From assembly GCF_013044135.1 (NCBI RefSeq), contig NZ_JABEPP010000003.1, positions 728,946 through 792,945 of the forward strand: a stretch of DNA of 64,000 nt, given 5' to 3'. Of the stretch, positions 56,258 through 64,000 are shown in pieces. Position 1 is the stretch's first letter; every line of letters starts with the position of its first letter. The notes under the pieces were generated by a model, which did no database searches, was not told the DNA's origin, and saw only the letters and a program-made list of their open reading frames with translations. The position numbers and the translations under genes were made by a program. This DNA is from Enterovirga aerilata (GTDB lineage: Bacteria > Pseudomonadota > Alphaproteobacteria > Rhizobiales > Beijerinckiaceae).

Positions 56258-57565
56258 ATGGATCCGCTTCTCTACAGCCCCATCCTCGCCCTCGCGCTCC
56301 TGCTGCTCCTGGCCTCGGGCCTGTGGGTGGCGGTGTCGCTGATCGGCGTGGCGCTTCTCGGGATGCTGCTGTTCGCCGACGCGCCGATCGAGCTGGTGAT
56401 GCCCTCCTCGATCTGGGGCGCGGTCAGCAGCTGGACGCTGACCGCGCTGCCTCTCTTCGTCTGGATGGGCGAAATCCTGTTCCGGACGAAGCTCGCGGAC
56501 GACCTCTTCAACGGCCTCGCGCCCTGGACGACCCGCCTCCCGGGCCGCCTGATGCACGTCAACGTCATCGGCTGCGGGATCTTCGCGGCCGTCAGCGGCT
56601 CGTCGGCGGCTACGGCCGCGACGGTCGGGCAGATGTCGCTGCCGGAGCTGCGGCGGCGCGGCTATCACGAAGCCACGAGCATCGGCTCGCTCGCGGCCTC
56701 GGGCACGCTCGGCCTCCTGATCCCGCCCTCGATCATCATGATCGTGTACGGCGTCTCGGCGAACGTCTCGATCGCCCGCCTGTTCCTGGCCGGGGTCCTC
56801 CCGGGCCTGCTGATGATGGCGCTCTTCATGGGCTACATCATGATCTGGGCGCTGCTGAACCGGGACAAGATGCCTCCGCCGGAGCCGGACCTGCCCATGC
56901 GCGAGCGGCTCAAGCGGCTGCGCCTCCTCCTTCCGACCGTGCTCCTGATCATGGCCGTCATCGGCTCGATCTATACCGGCATCGCGACCGCGACGGAGGC
57001 CGCGACGCTCGGCGTCGTCGGCTCGCTCCTGGTGGCGCTCTTCTCCGGCAGCCTGAGCTGGGAGAACTTCAAGGAGAGCCTCTACGGCGCCACCCGCACC
57101 TCCTGCATGATCGGCTTCATCATCGCGGCCGCCGCCTTCCTGTCCGTCGTGATGGGCTATGCCGGCATCCCGCGCGCATTGGCGAGCTGGATCGGGACGC
57201 TCGGGCTCTCGCCATACGGCCTCATCTTCTCGCTCACCATCCTGTTCCTGATCCTCGGCTGCTTCCTGGACGGGATCTCGATGGTGGTGCTGACGACGGC
57301 GGTCATCATGCCGATGGTCGAAGCCGCGGGGATCGACCTGATCTGGTTCGGCATCTTCATCGTGCTCGTGGTCGAGATCGCGCAGATCACCCCGCCGGTC
57401 GGGTTCAACCTGTTTGTCGTCCAGGGGCTCACCGGCTACGACATCCTGCGCGTCGCCCGGGCGGTGTTGCCGTTCTTCTTCGTGCTGTGCCTGGGCATCC
57501 TCCTCATCACGATCTTTCCGGGGATCGTGACCTGGCTGCCCCGCACCATGTTCTCCGCGACCTGA
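56258..57565 (+). CDS. TRAP transporter large permease (DctM family)
   Basis: A 435-residue membrane protein with about twelve hydrophobic segments and the DctM features FAAVSGSSAATAATVGQMSLPELRRRGYHEATSIGSLAASGTLG, PPSIIMIVYG and late EIAQITPPVGFNLFVVQGLTG. It imports the DctP ligand using a Na or proton gradient. It starts 7 bp after DctQ. Confidence 0.92.
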   Translation: MDPLLYSPILALALLLLLASGLWVAVSLIGVALLGMLLFADAPIELVMPSSIWGAVSSWTLTALPLFVWMGEILFRTKLADDLFNGLAPWTTRLPGRLMHVNVIGCGIFAAVSGSSAATAATVGQMSLPELRRRGYHEATSIGSLAASGTLGLLIPPSIIMIVYGVSANVSIARLFLAGVLPGLLMMALFMGYIMIWALLNRDKMPPPEPDLPMRERLKRLRLLLPTVLLIMAVIGSIYTGIATATEAATLGVVGSLLVALFSGSLSWENFKESLYGATRTSCMIGFIIAAAAFLSVVMGYAGIPRALASWIGTLGLSPYGLIFSLTILFLILGCFLDGISMVVLTTAVIMPMVEAAGIDLIWFGIFIVLVVEIAQITPPVGFNLFVVQGLTGYDILRVARAVLPFFFVLCLGILLITIFPGIVTWLPRTMFSAT

Positions 57566-57605
57566 CCGCTCGCGGCCGAGAGATGCGTTTCCACAAGGGC
57601 CCGTA

Positions 57606-59000
57606 ATGACGTCGACCGATCCGATCTTCCTGCCCGTCCATCAGCTCTCGCAGGAGATCATGGCGCGCCGCCTGTCTCCGGTGGAGCTGACCGAAGCCTA
57701 TCTCGGCCGCATCGCGGCCCGCGAGCCGAAGCTCCAGGCCTTCGTCGAGGTGTATTCGGCGGAGGCGCGTCAGGCCGCCCAGGCGGCCGAACTCGCCATC
57801 CGGTCCGGGCATGCGGTCGGGCCGCTGCACGGGATACCGGTCGCCCTGAAGGACCTGGTCGAGCTCGAGGGCCGGATCGTCACCGGCGGCACGGCGGCGT
57901 GGCGGGAGCGCAGGGCCAAGCGGACCGCCACGCTCGCCCGGCGCCTCATCGCCCAGGGCATGATCGTGCTCGGGAAGACGCATACGGTCGAGTTCGCGAT
58001 GGGCGGGTGGGGCACCAATTCGCGCCTCGGCACGCCCTGGAACCCGTGGGACCTCGAGCGCCCGCGGACGCCGGGCGGCTCGAGCAGCGGCTCGGGCGTC
58101 GCGGTCGCGGCCGGGATGGCGCCCTGGGCGCTCGGCACCGATACGGGCGGCTCGGTGCGGATGCCGGCCTCCTGGTGCGGGATCACCTCGCTGAAGACGA
58201 CGATCGGCCGGATCAGCACGCACGGCGTGCTGCCGCTCTCTCCGACGCTCGACACGCCCGGCCCGATGACCCGCGACGTGGAGGATGCGGCGCTGCTCTA
58301 CATGGCCATGCAGGGACCGGATCCGCTGGACCCGCGGACCCTGCGGGTGCCCGAGGCCGACCCGCTGCCGACCTTGAAGCGCGGCGTCAGGGGCCTGCGC
58401 CTCGCGCGCATGCCGGAGGCCGAGCGCAGCTTTGCGACTGCGGAGGTCCTGGCCGCCTACGATGCGTCGCTGCTCGAGCTCGAGCGGCTCGGCGCCGAGA
58501 TCGTCGAGGCCAGGCTGCCCTTCGGCTTCGCAGATGTTGCCGCGCTGAACCTTCGCATCATGGCGGCGGAGAGCTATGCGATCCTGCGCGAGCTGATCGA
58601 CGACGAGAATGCGCCGCTCGACCCGCATGTCCGCCCGCGCATCGCGGCGGGCCGGAGCCTGACGGCGCAGGCCTATCTCGAGGCGCTGCAGCAGCGGGAG
58701 GCGATGAAGGAGGCTTTCGGCTTGGCGATGGCGGGCATCGACGCCTTGCTGACGCCCACGACGATGACGACGGCGCTGCCGCTCGACGAGGTGGACCAGA
58801 CCAAGGCGCCGGCCCATTACACGCGCTTCGGCAACTTCCTGGACCTCTGCGCCGTGGCGCTGCCCAACGGCGTCGGGAGCGGCGGCCTTCCCACCTCGCT
58901 GCAGATCGTCTGCCGGTCCTATGACGAGGCCACCGCCCTTCGGATCGGCTGGGCCTATCAGGCGGCGACCGACTGGCATCTCCGGCGTCCGCCGGAGTGA
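57606..59000 (+). CDS. Amidase (amidase-signature family), second of two
   Basis: A 464-residue hydrolase of the Ser-cisSer-Lys family. Lys82 is in LHGIPVALKDLVELEG, the cis-Ser in GGSSSGSGVAV (about 159-161), nucleophile Ser183 in GTDTGGSVRMPASWCG. It is not close enough in sequence to the amidase at 45517-46830 to be a recent copy. Placed directly after the TRAP genes, 40 bp downstream, so it likely acts on the TRAP ligand or a derivative of it. Confidence 0.88.
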   Translation: MTSTDPIFLPVHQLSQEIMARRLSPVELTEAYLGRIAAREPKLQAFVEVYSAEARQAAQAAELAIRSGHAVGPLHGIPVALKDLVELEGRIVTGGTAAWRERRAKRTATLARRLIAQGMIVLGKTHTVEFAMGGWGTNSRLGTPWNPWDLERPRTPGGSSSGSGVAVAAGMAPWALGTDTGGSVRMPASWCGITSLKTTIGRISTHGVLPLSPTLDTPGPMTRDVEDAALLYMAMQGPDPLDPRTLRVPEADPLPTLKRGVRGLRLARMPEAERSFATAEVLAAYDASLLELERLGAEIVEARLPFGFADVAALNLRIMAAESYAILRELIDDENAPLDPHVRPRIAAGRSLTAQAYLEALQQREAMKEAFGLAMAGIDALLTPTTMTTALPLDEVDQTKAPAHYTRFGNFLDLCAVALPNGVGSGGLPTSLQIVCRSYDEATALRIGWAYQAATDWHLRRPPE

Positions 59001-59024
59001 GCCGGGCCGGCGCCGGCGGGAGGC

Positions 59025-59042
59025 CCGGGCGGTTCCGCCCGG
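59025..59042 (+). terminator. GC-rich hairpin after the second amidase gene
   Basis: CCGGGCGG (59025-59032), TT, CCGCCCGG (59035-59042) form a perfect 8-bp arm, 25 bp after the amidase stop. The T-run that follows is weak (CTACCTCTTG), so it is a candidate only. Confidence 0.35.
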
Positions 59043-59163
59043 TGCTACCTCTTGCTCGCCGGGGCGATCGCTCCGCCTCCCCTAAAGAGAGCATTGCCCT
59101 CGGGCGTGCCTGGCCATCCACTCGCGGCGCCGGGCTCCGTCCGGCCGGAAGGGGAGGGGAAAG

Positions 59164-59394
59164 ATGGTCAAGGCTGCGCTCTCGGCTCTCGTCCTGTCGG
59201 CGCTTCTCGCGCCCTTGCCCGCCTCTGCGCAGGGGCGGACCTGCAGCGGCCGCGACCAGGTCTGCCGAGAGGAATGCGTGAGGAACTACCGCAACAGCAC
59301 GCAGTGCAACCGCACCTGCGACGGGCGCAAGAGCGACTGCATGAGCACCGGCTGCTGGGGCAAGACGAACCAGTGCGGCTACCAGAGGTCCTGA
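59164..59394 (+). CDS. Small secreted cysteine-rich protein
   Basis: A 76-residue precursor with signal MVKAALSALVLSALLAPLPASA (cut after about residue 22). The remaining 54 residues carry eight cysteines (spacing C-6-C-3-C-9-C-3-C-6-C-4-C-6-C from RTCSG to QCGYQ), and several Arg/Lys, so a small disulfide-bonded basic protein is predicted. The site AGGGGAGGGGAAAG before the ATG is an excellent ribosome site. I do not recognise a family; the pattern is reminiscent of small secreted cysteine-rich proteins seen in Hyphomicrobiales. It lies alone between the catabolic island and the ThDP enzyme. Confidence 0.72.
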   Translation: MVKAALSALVLSALLAPLPASAQGRTCSGRDQVCREECVRNYRNSTQCNRTCDGRKSDCMSTGCWGKTNQCGYQRS

Positions 59395-59539
59395 CGGCGG
59401 GAGAGCGCCGGGGCCCGCACGGGGCCGGGCCGGGGGCGCGCCGCCTCTGGCCTTGCGGGGCCGCCCCCGCTACAGCCTCCGCCTGATCACCGGACCCGGC
59501 GCGCTCCGCCTGGAGTCCAGGGCGGAGGAGCGGATCGGG

Positions 59540-61210
59540 ATGAGTTCAGGCCAGGCACGGACGGGCGGGCGGATCCTGGTGGATCAGCTCCTTGCGCAGG
59601 GCGTGGACCGGGCGACCTGCGTGCCCGGCGAGAGCTACCTCGCCGTGCTCGACGCCCTCCACGACGCGAAGATCGACGTGCTCGTGTGCCGCAACGAGGG
59701 CGGGGCGGCCATGATGGCCGAAGCCTACGGCAAGCTCACCGGCCGGCCCGGCATCCTGTTCGTCACGCGCGGCCCGGGCGCCACCAACGCGAGCCCCGGC
59801 ATCCACATCGCCAGGCAGGATTCGACGCCGCTCATCGTCTTCGTCGGGCAGGTCGACCGCTCCATGCGCGAGCGCGAGGCCTTCCAGGAGCTGGATTACC
59901 GCGCCGCCTTCGGCCCGGTGGCGAAATGGGCGACCGAGATCGACCAGGTCGAGCGCATCCCCGAGATCGTGGCGCGGGCGTTCCGGGTCGCCACCCAGGG
60001 CCGGCCGGGCCCGGTCGTCGTCGCGCTGCCGGAGGACATGCTGCTCGACACGGCCGTCGTCGAGGACGCGCCGCGCGTCCAGCCCGTCGAGCCCTGGCCC
60101 GCCCCGCAGGCGGTGGACGAGCTCGGCCGCATGCTCGGGGAAGCCCGAAGGCCGCTCGTCATCCTCGGCGGCTCGCGCTGGAGCGAGGCGGCGCGCGCCG
60201 GGATGGTGGAGTTCTCCGAGCGGTTCGGCCTACCCGTCGCGACCTCGTTCCGGCGCGCGCAGCTCTTTCCGGCGGATCATCCGAACTATGCCGGCGATGT
60301 CGGGATCAATCCCGGGCCGAAGATGACGGAGCGGGTGAAGGGGGCCGACCTCGTGCTCCTCGTCGGCGGGCGCATGTCGGAGATGCCGTCCTCCTCCTAC
60401 ACGCTCTTCGACATCCCGAGCCCGCGCCAGCGGCTCGTCCATGTCTATCCGGACGCCTCCGAGCTCGGCCGCGTCTACCAGCCCGCGCTCGCCATCGAGG
60501 CCTCGCCCGCGGCCTTCGCGGAATCCGTGCGGCGGCTCGAGCCGCCGAGCCGGATCCCCTGGCTGCAGAGCACCGCGGAGGCGCATGCCGACTACCTGGA
60601 GCGCACCGAGACGCCGAAGAAAGGGCCCGGCGCCTTCCAGTACGGGGAGGCGATGGTCTGGCTGCGCGACCGGCTGCCGGAGGACGCCGTCGTCGCCAAT
60701 GGCGCCGGCAACTTCGCCGTCTGGGTCCACCGCTTCATGCGGATGACCGGCCGGCGCACCCAGCTCTCCCCGACCAGCGGCTCGATGGGCTACGGCCCGC
60801 CGGCCGCCATCATGGCGAAGCGCATCTTCCCTGACCGCACGGTGGTCTGCTTCGCGGGCGACGGCGACTTCCTGATGAACGGCCAGGAATTCGCGACCGC
60901 GGTCCAGTACGGGATCGCGGTCGTCGTCGTGGTGGTCGACAACGGCATGTACGGCACGATCCGCATGCATCAGGAGCGCGACTATCCGGGCCGGGTCTCG
61001 GCCACGAAGCTGGTGAACCCCGATTTCGCGGCCTATGCCCGCGCCTTCGGGGGCCACGGCGAGCGCGTCGAGCGCACGGAGGATTTCGCGCCCGCCTTCG
61101 AACGGGCGCTCGCCTCGGGCCAGCCCGCCATCATCCATTGCCTCGTCGATCCGGAGGCGATCACGCCGGACCGCACGCTGAGCGAGATCAGGGGAACGGG
61201 GGCGCGGTAG
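59540..61210 (+). CDS. ThDP-dependent enzyme, acetolactate-synthase-like
   Basis: A 556-residue protein of the pyruvate oxidase/acetolactate synthase fold. The N-terminal Pyr domain has the catalytic Glu in CRNEGGAAMMAEAYGKLTG (about residues 52-70), FVTRGPGATNASPGIH and VFVGQVDRSMREREAFQELD; the central domain is FAD/ADP-like; the C-terminal PP domain has the ThDP-binding GDGDFLMNGQEFATAVQYGI and the late VVDNGMYGTIRMHQ. Reactions of the family include acetolactate formation and decarboxylation of 2-oxo acids. It is 145 bp after the Cys-rich gene; start ATG 59540 behind GGAGGAGCGG. Not adjacent to an ilvN subunit. Confidence 0.87.
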   Translation: MSSGQARTGGRILVDQLLAQGVDRATCVPGESYLAVLDALHDAKIDVLVCRNEGGAAMMAEAYGKLTGRPGILFVTRGPGATNASPGIHIARQDSTPLIVFVGQVDRSMREREAFQELDYRAAFGPVAKWATEIDQVERIPEIVARAFRVATQGRPGPVVVALPEDMLLDTAVVEDAPRVQPVEPWPAPQAVDELGRMLGEARRPLVILGGSRWSEAARAGMVEFSERFGLPVATSFRRAQLFPADHPNYAGDVGINPGPKMTERVKGADLVLLVGGRMSEMPSSSYTLFDIPSPRQRLVHVYPDASELGRVYQPALAIEASPAAFAESVRRLEPPSRIPWLQSTAEAHADYLERTETPKKGPGAFQYGEAMVWLRDRLPEDAVVANGAGNFAVWVHRFMRMTGRRTQLSPTSGSMGYGPPAAIMAKRIFPDRTVVCFAGDGDFLMNGQEFATAVQYGIAVVVVVVDNGMYGTIRMHQERDYPGRVSATKLVNPDFAAYARAFGGHGERVERTEDFAPAFERALASGQPAIIHCLVDPEAITPDRTLSEIRGTGAR

Positions 61211-61240
61211 CAGGCCGCTCGCGCGACCTGTGTGCGCCTT

Positions 61241-61261
61241 CTTCTCCCGCAAGGGGAGAAG
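61241..61261. terminator. Bidirectional hairpin between convergent genes
   Basis: CTTCTCCC (61241-61248), GCAAG, GGGAGAAG (61254-61261) lies in the 113-bp gap between the ThDP enzyme and the L,D-transpeptidase stops. It is the core of the same CTTCTCCCGCAAGGGGAGAAG element found at 25330-25447. Termination function is inferred from position. Confidence 0.4.
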
Positions 61262-61323
61262 GAAGGCGGCTCGCCCGCTGCTTCGTCGGCCTCCAGCAAG
61301 GCCTGAGGCAAAAAGCCGATTCC

Positions 61324-62028
61324 TCAGGCCGGCAGGACGACCACCTTCGTCTTGACCGGCGTCCGGTTGTAGAGGTGGATCATGTCCTGGCTGAGGAGGC
61401 CCACGCAGCCGCTGGTGATGCCGCTGCCGATCGATTCGGGGTCGCTCGAGGCGTAGATCGTGTAGAGCGTATAGGCGCCGTTCTGGTAGAGATGCAGCGT
61501 GCGGGCGCCGAGCGGGTTGTCGAGCCCGCCCGGCATGCCGCGGGCCCATTTGGCCGCCTCGGGCTGGCGCTTGATCATCTCTCTCGGCGGCGTCCAGGTC
61601 GCCCATTCGGATTTCCGGCCGACATAGGCGTCCCCGCTCCAGCGGAACCCGTCGCGGCCGACATTGGCGCCGTAGCGGGTGGCCGATCCGCCTTCCTCGA
61701 TGCGGTAGACGTAGTAGTTGGCCGGATCGACGATGATCGTGCCGGGCGCTTCCTTGGTCTCGTAGGCCACCGTTCGCCGGTAGTATTTCGGGTCGACCTT
61801 GCTGATGTCGACCGCCGGGATCGGGAACTTCTCCTCGGGCACCGGCCCGTAGAGCTTCGACGCCTCGGCGAAGCTCATGCCGTCGGTCGTCTGGCAGCCG
61901 GCCAGCCCCAGCGCGCCGACACCCGCGGCGGCGGAGCCGACCAGGAACGAGCGGCGGCCAAGGAGACCCGGCCGCCGTCCCAGCGACGCCGCATCGCCGG
62001 CATCGGGCTTTCCGCTGTCCATGATCAT
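61324..62028 (-). CDS. YkuD-domain protein, divergent L,D-transpeptidase with altered active site
   Basis: A 234-residue Tat-type lipoprotein: twin Arg at 25-26 (GRRSFLVG), hydrophobic AAAGVGALGLAGC with lipidated Cys45. The YkuD domain aligns over its whole length with the protein at 7349-8011 (YYVYRIEEGGSATRYG, NPLGARTLHLYQNG), but the active-site region reads IYASSDPESIG and TSGCVGL: the His and Gly of IHG are Tyr192/Ala193 and the Arg after CI is Gly210, while Cys208 remains. A cross-linking activity is therefore doubtful. ATG 62028 or 62022 both fit. Confidence 0.85.
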   Translation of the reverse strand: MIMDSGKPDAGDAASLGRRPGLLGRRSFLVGSAAAGVGALGLAGCQTTDGMSFAEASKLYGPVPEEKFPIPAVDISKVDPKYYRRTVAYETKEAPGTIIVDPANYYVYRIEEGGSATRYGANVGRDGFRWSGDAYVGRKSEWATWTPPREMIKRQPEAAKWARGMPGGLDNPLGARTLHLYQNGAYTLYTIYASSDPESIGSGITSGCVGLLSQDMIHLYNRTPVKTKVVVLPA

Positions 62029-62246
62029 GACCTGGTCTTTCCGCTGCCGTGGTGCCCGACGAGAGGGGACACTGGCATATACCCGCTGAACATTGTGTTG
62101 CGGCGCCGACACTGCCGCTGGACGGCCGGTTCGGCAACTCGGGCGCTTCGCCGGGGGAGGGAAACGGCAGGTCATTCCGCATCCGTGAGACCGACGGCGC
62201 GTGCGCCTTCGGCGGCAAGCGGACCGGGCCGCGGCGCCCGGGCACC

Positions 62247-62759
62247 TTAGTCGCGGCGAAGCGTTCCCAGGATCCGCTCGCATTCGAGGAGCTCGTCCAG
62301 CGCCGCCTGGAGCGCCGCGACGTCCTCGGCCGCGAGCCGGGGATGCGCCGGCTCCTCCGGATCCGCCGCCTCGCGCGCGACCGCCTGCGGCCGCCCGGGG
62401 TCGCTCTTGAGCTCCGCCGCCTCGAAATCGCCGAGCTCGGGCCCGTCGTCGGGCTGGCTGTCCGGCCGCGCCACCGCAACGACCTGCTCGCCCCGGCCGA
62501 TCGCCTGGACGAAGCGGAGCCCGTCCTCCTTCAGGATCCGCTGGACGCCCTTGATCGTATAGCCCTGGCCGTAGAGCAGGTGGCGGATGCCCTTCAGCAG
62601 GTCGACGTCGTCGGGGCGGTAGTAGCGACGCCCGCCGCCCCGCTTCAGCGGCCTTATGGGCGAGAACCGCGTCTCCCAGAAGCGGAGGACATGCTGGGGG
62701 ATGTCGAGGTCGGCTGCGACCTCGCTGATGGTCCGGAACGCGTCGGGGCTCTTCTGCAT
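62247..62759 (-). CDS. MerR-family transcriptional regulator
   Basis: A 170-residue regulator. The N-terminal HTH domain is [25 protein letters not shown], with the wing ending [33 protein letters not shown]. The C-terminal 80 residues are acidic, Ala/Glu-rich and lack metal-binding cysteines. It is the usual partner located next to ihfA in Hyphomicrobiales; target unknown. It is 22 bp downstream of ihfA. Confidence 0.88.
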   Translation of the reverse strand: MQKSPDAFRTISEVAADLDIPQHVLRFWETRFSPIRPLKRGGGRRYYRPDDVDLLKGIRHLLYGQGYTIKGVQRILKEDGLRFVQAIGRGEQVVAVARPDSQPDDGPELGDFEAAELKSDPGRPQAVAREAADPEEPAHPRLAAEDVAALQAALDELLECERILGTLRRD

Positions 62760-62781
62760 GGCGGCGCGTTCTGCTGCGGCC

Positions 62782-63096
62782 TCACGCGTCGGATGCGGCG
62801 CCGTTTCCGCCGTTGATCCGCGCCTTGAGCACGTTCGAGGGTTTGAACACCATGACGCGCCGCGGCTCGATCGGCACCTCGACCCCGGTCTTCGGGTTGC
62901 GGCCGACCCGCTGCCCCTTGCTGCGGACCAGGAAGGACCCGAAGGAGGAGAGCTTCACCGTCTCGCCCCGGGCGAGCCCGTCGCAGATCTCGTCCAGGAC
63001 CTTCTCGACGAGCGCCGCCGATTCGGTCCGGGACAGGCCGAGCTTCTGGTACACGGCCTCGCTGAGATCGGCCCGCGTGATCGTCCGACCCGCCAT
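62782..63096 (-). CDS. ihfA: Integration host factor alpha subunit
   Basis: A 104-residue DNA-bending protein. It shows [54 protein letters not shown], and the beta-arm signature [31 protein letters not shown] bends DNA at recombination sites, promoters and repeat elements. The ATG at 63096 has a GGGGGGA site. The fabH gene often found upstream is absent from the next 900 bp, which are filled by a repeat array. Confidence 0.93.
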   Translation of the reverse strand: MAGRTITRADLSEAVYQKLGLSRTESAALVEKVLDEICDGLARGETVKLSSFGSFLVRSKGQRVGRNPKTGVEVPIEPRRVMVFKPSNVLKARINGGNGAASDA

Positions 63097-63189
63097 TCGT
63101 CCCCCCGGATCGTCGCTGAAAGGAATCTGACTATCTATCTGAAGCGCTACAGCTATTCCGTCGGGAATGGGCGGTCAATCGTCTCCGCC

Positions 63190-63860
63190 GTCATTCCTGG
63201 CCGGAGCAGCGCTGCGGAGGGGAACGGGCATCCAGGGGAAGGGTGTGGCGCTCAAGTTCTCTGGTCCCCTTCCCGGGCGCTACGCGCCCGCCGGGATGAC
63301 AAGCCCCATTGTCATTCCCGGCCGGAGGCGGCGGAGCCGCCGGAGGGGACGGGACATCAGGGGTGTTTCCCGCGGTGCGAGATTGTCTGGATCCCCTTCC
63401 CGGCCCTGCGGGCCGCCGGGGATGACGGTGGAGCCGCCCTTCCCGCCTGCTGCGCAGGCGCCGGGGATGACACGCGCAACTGTCATTCCCGGCCGGAGGC
63501 GGCGGAGCCGCCGGAGGGGAAGGGAATCCAGAGGCGTCGCACACCGGCGAGTTGTCTGGATCCCCTTCCCGGCCCTGCGGGCCGCCGGGGATGACACCGG
63601 ACCGCCTCCACTGTCATTCCCGGCCGGAGCAGCGCGTCAGCGCTGCGAAGGGGAAGGGAATCCAGGGGCGTCGCGCAGCGGGTAGGTTTCCTGGATCCCC
63701 TTCCCGCCTGCTGCGCAGGCGCCGGGGATGACACGCGCAACTGTCATTCCCGGCCGGAGCGGCGCGACAGCGCTGCGAAGGGGAAGGGAATCCAGGGGGA
63801 CACGCGGCGGTAGGTTGTCTGGATCCCCTTCCCGCCTGCTGCGCAGGCGCCGGGGATGAC
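63190..63860. repeat. Tandem array of five palindromic repeat units plus one half-unit
   Basis: Units at 63190-63300, 63311-63426, 63482-63595, 63613-63732 and 63743-63860 each begin GTCATTCCCGGCCGGAG (GTCATTCCTGG in the first) and end in a form of GCCGGGGATGAC. They carry an inner GGGAATCCAG / CTGGATCCCC pair, so each unit is itself an imperfect inverted repeat of 111-120 bp. A half-unit lies at 63427-63471. Spacers are 10 to 17 bp, and two are identical (ACGCGCAACT at 63472-63481 and 63733-63742), implying recent duplication. Nothing protein-coding is convincing here. The flanks 63097-63189 and 63861-64000 hold no certain gene; a hairpin at 63969-63987 is the only other structure I see. Confidence 0.85.
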
Positions 63861-63968
63861 ATGCGGCTTGACATTGTTAGGAATATAGTCTAGATCGGCT
63901 TCGTCCTCTTCGCCGAGGGGCGCTCTCGCGAGGCGTCGTGGAAGCGGAGGAGGATGCGGCGCCTGCGG

Positions 63969-63987
63969 GCGGGTTTCGCGAACCCGC
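63969..63987. terminator. Hairpin near the right edge
   Basis: GCGGGTT (63969-63975), loop TCGCG, AACCCGC (63981-63987) make a seven-base stem. No T-run is visible before the edge. It may belong to a gene beyond the window. Confidence 0.3.
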
Positions 63988-64000
63988 ACTCGGGGAGCCG

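Noticed and set aside
62030..62246. tRNA gene sometimes found beside ihfA/MerR in this order
   Set aside because: I found no cloverleaf pattern or GGTTCGAATCC-type arm on either strand here.
60230..62479. Minus-strand open frame of about 750 codons
   Set aside because: It spans three unrelated genes in another frame and has no recognisable domain.
63190..63860. Possible CRISPR array
   Set aside because: Units are about 115 bp with internal palindromes and 10-17 bp spacers, unlike CRISPR repeats of 24-40 bp with unique 30-40 bp spacers; no cas genes are present.
63864..63900. Possible promoter TTGACA ... TAGATC at the right edge
   Set aside because: The -10 match is poor, and no gene within the window can be tied to it.
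63954..64000. Possible gene start with a purine-rich site before ATG 63954
   Set aside because: Only about 15 codons remain before the edge, and they include a hairpin; no support for a real gene.

Overview
The window is a GC-rich (about 70%) chromosomal segment with about 60 genes, tightly packed, many starting at GTG or TTG and overlapping by 1 to 4 bases. The gene set points to an alphaproteobacterium of the order Hyphomicrobiales (Rhizobiales): dnaK-dnaJ followed by a PmtA-type phospholipid methyltransferase, a long GlnD, ihfA next to a MerR gene, RpoH-like CTTG promoters, paired lipoprotein L,D-transpeptidases, several solute-binding-protein transporters, and short palindromic intergenic repeats. 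I cannot place the genus from sequence alone.

Layout. 1-398: the start of a kynureninase gene, leaving the window. 524-7278: an acyl-CoA type catabolic cluster (alpha/beta hydrolase, acyl-CoA dehydrogenase, AMP-forming acyl-CoA ligase, octopine/nopaline-dehydrogenase-fold protein, 3-hydroxyacyl-CoA dehydrogenase) interrupted by a TumE/TumA-like toxin-antitoxin pair. 7349-19039: housekeeping (L,D-transpeptidase, dnaK, dnaJ, pmtA, a vapBC module, DUF1330 protein, dapB, alkB, a secreted protein, grpE, glnD). 19178-24189: a sulfonate/nitrate-type ABC transporter with its own palindromic promoter, an OsmC protein, a lipid kinase and a TerC protein. 24236-30498 (minus): transaldolase and a ugpBAEC glycerol-3-phosphate-type importer, with palindromic repeats between genes. 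30604-35431: amine oxidase, phosphatase, small protein, Na/Pi transporter, a lipoprotein and a decayed PTS EIIA (PtsN-like) fragment. 35523-39433: GntR regulator with two winged-helix domains, divergent from an acetoacetate-decarboxylase-family enzyme, an orphan type-1 solute-binding protein and an SDR. 39468-44289 (minus): tetR-MFP-RND efflux operon.

44505-59000 is the most distinctive part: a LysR regulator followed by about 14 kb of co-directional genes with minimal gaps (amidase, class III CoA-transferase, crotonase, NitT/TauT ABC importer, PuuE-like polysaccharide-deacetylase-fold protein, MmgE/PrpD protein, a DUF4286/EthD-like protein, a DctPQM TRAP importer, a second amidase). It reads as an uptake and degradation island for an amide, imide or similar N-containing organic acid; the substrate cannot be read from sequence. 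It is followed by a cysteine-rich secreted micro-protein and a ThDP-dependent acetolactate-synthase-like enzyme.

61324-63096 (minus): a divergent L,D-transpeptidase lacking the usual active-site His, a MerR regulator and ihfA. The last 900 bases are non-coding and hold a tandem array of five palindromic elements of about 115 bp just upstream of ihfA.
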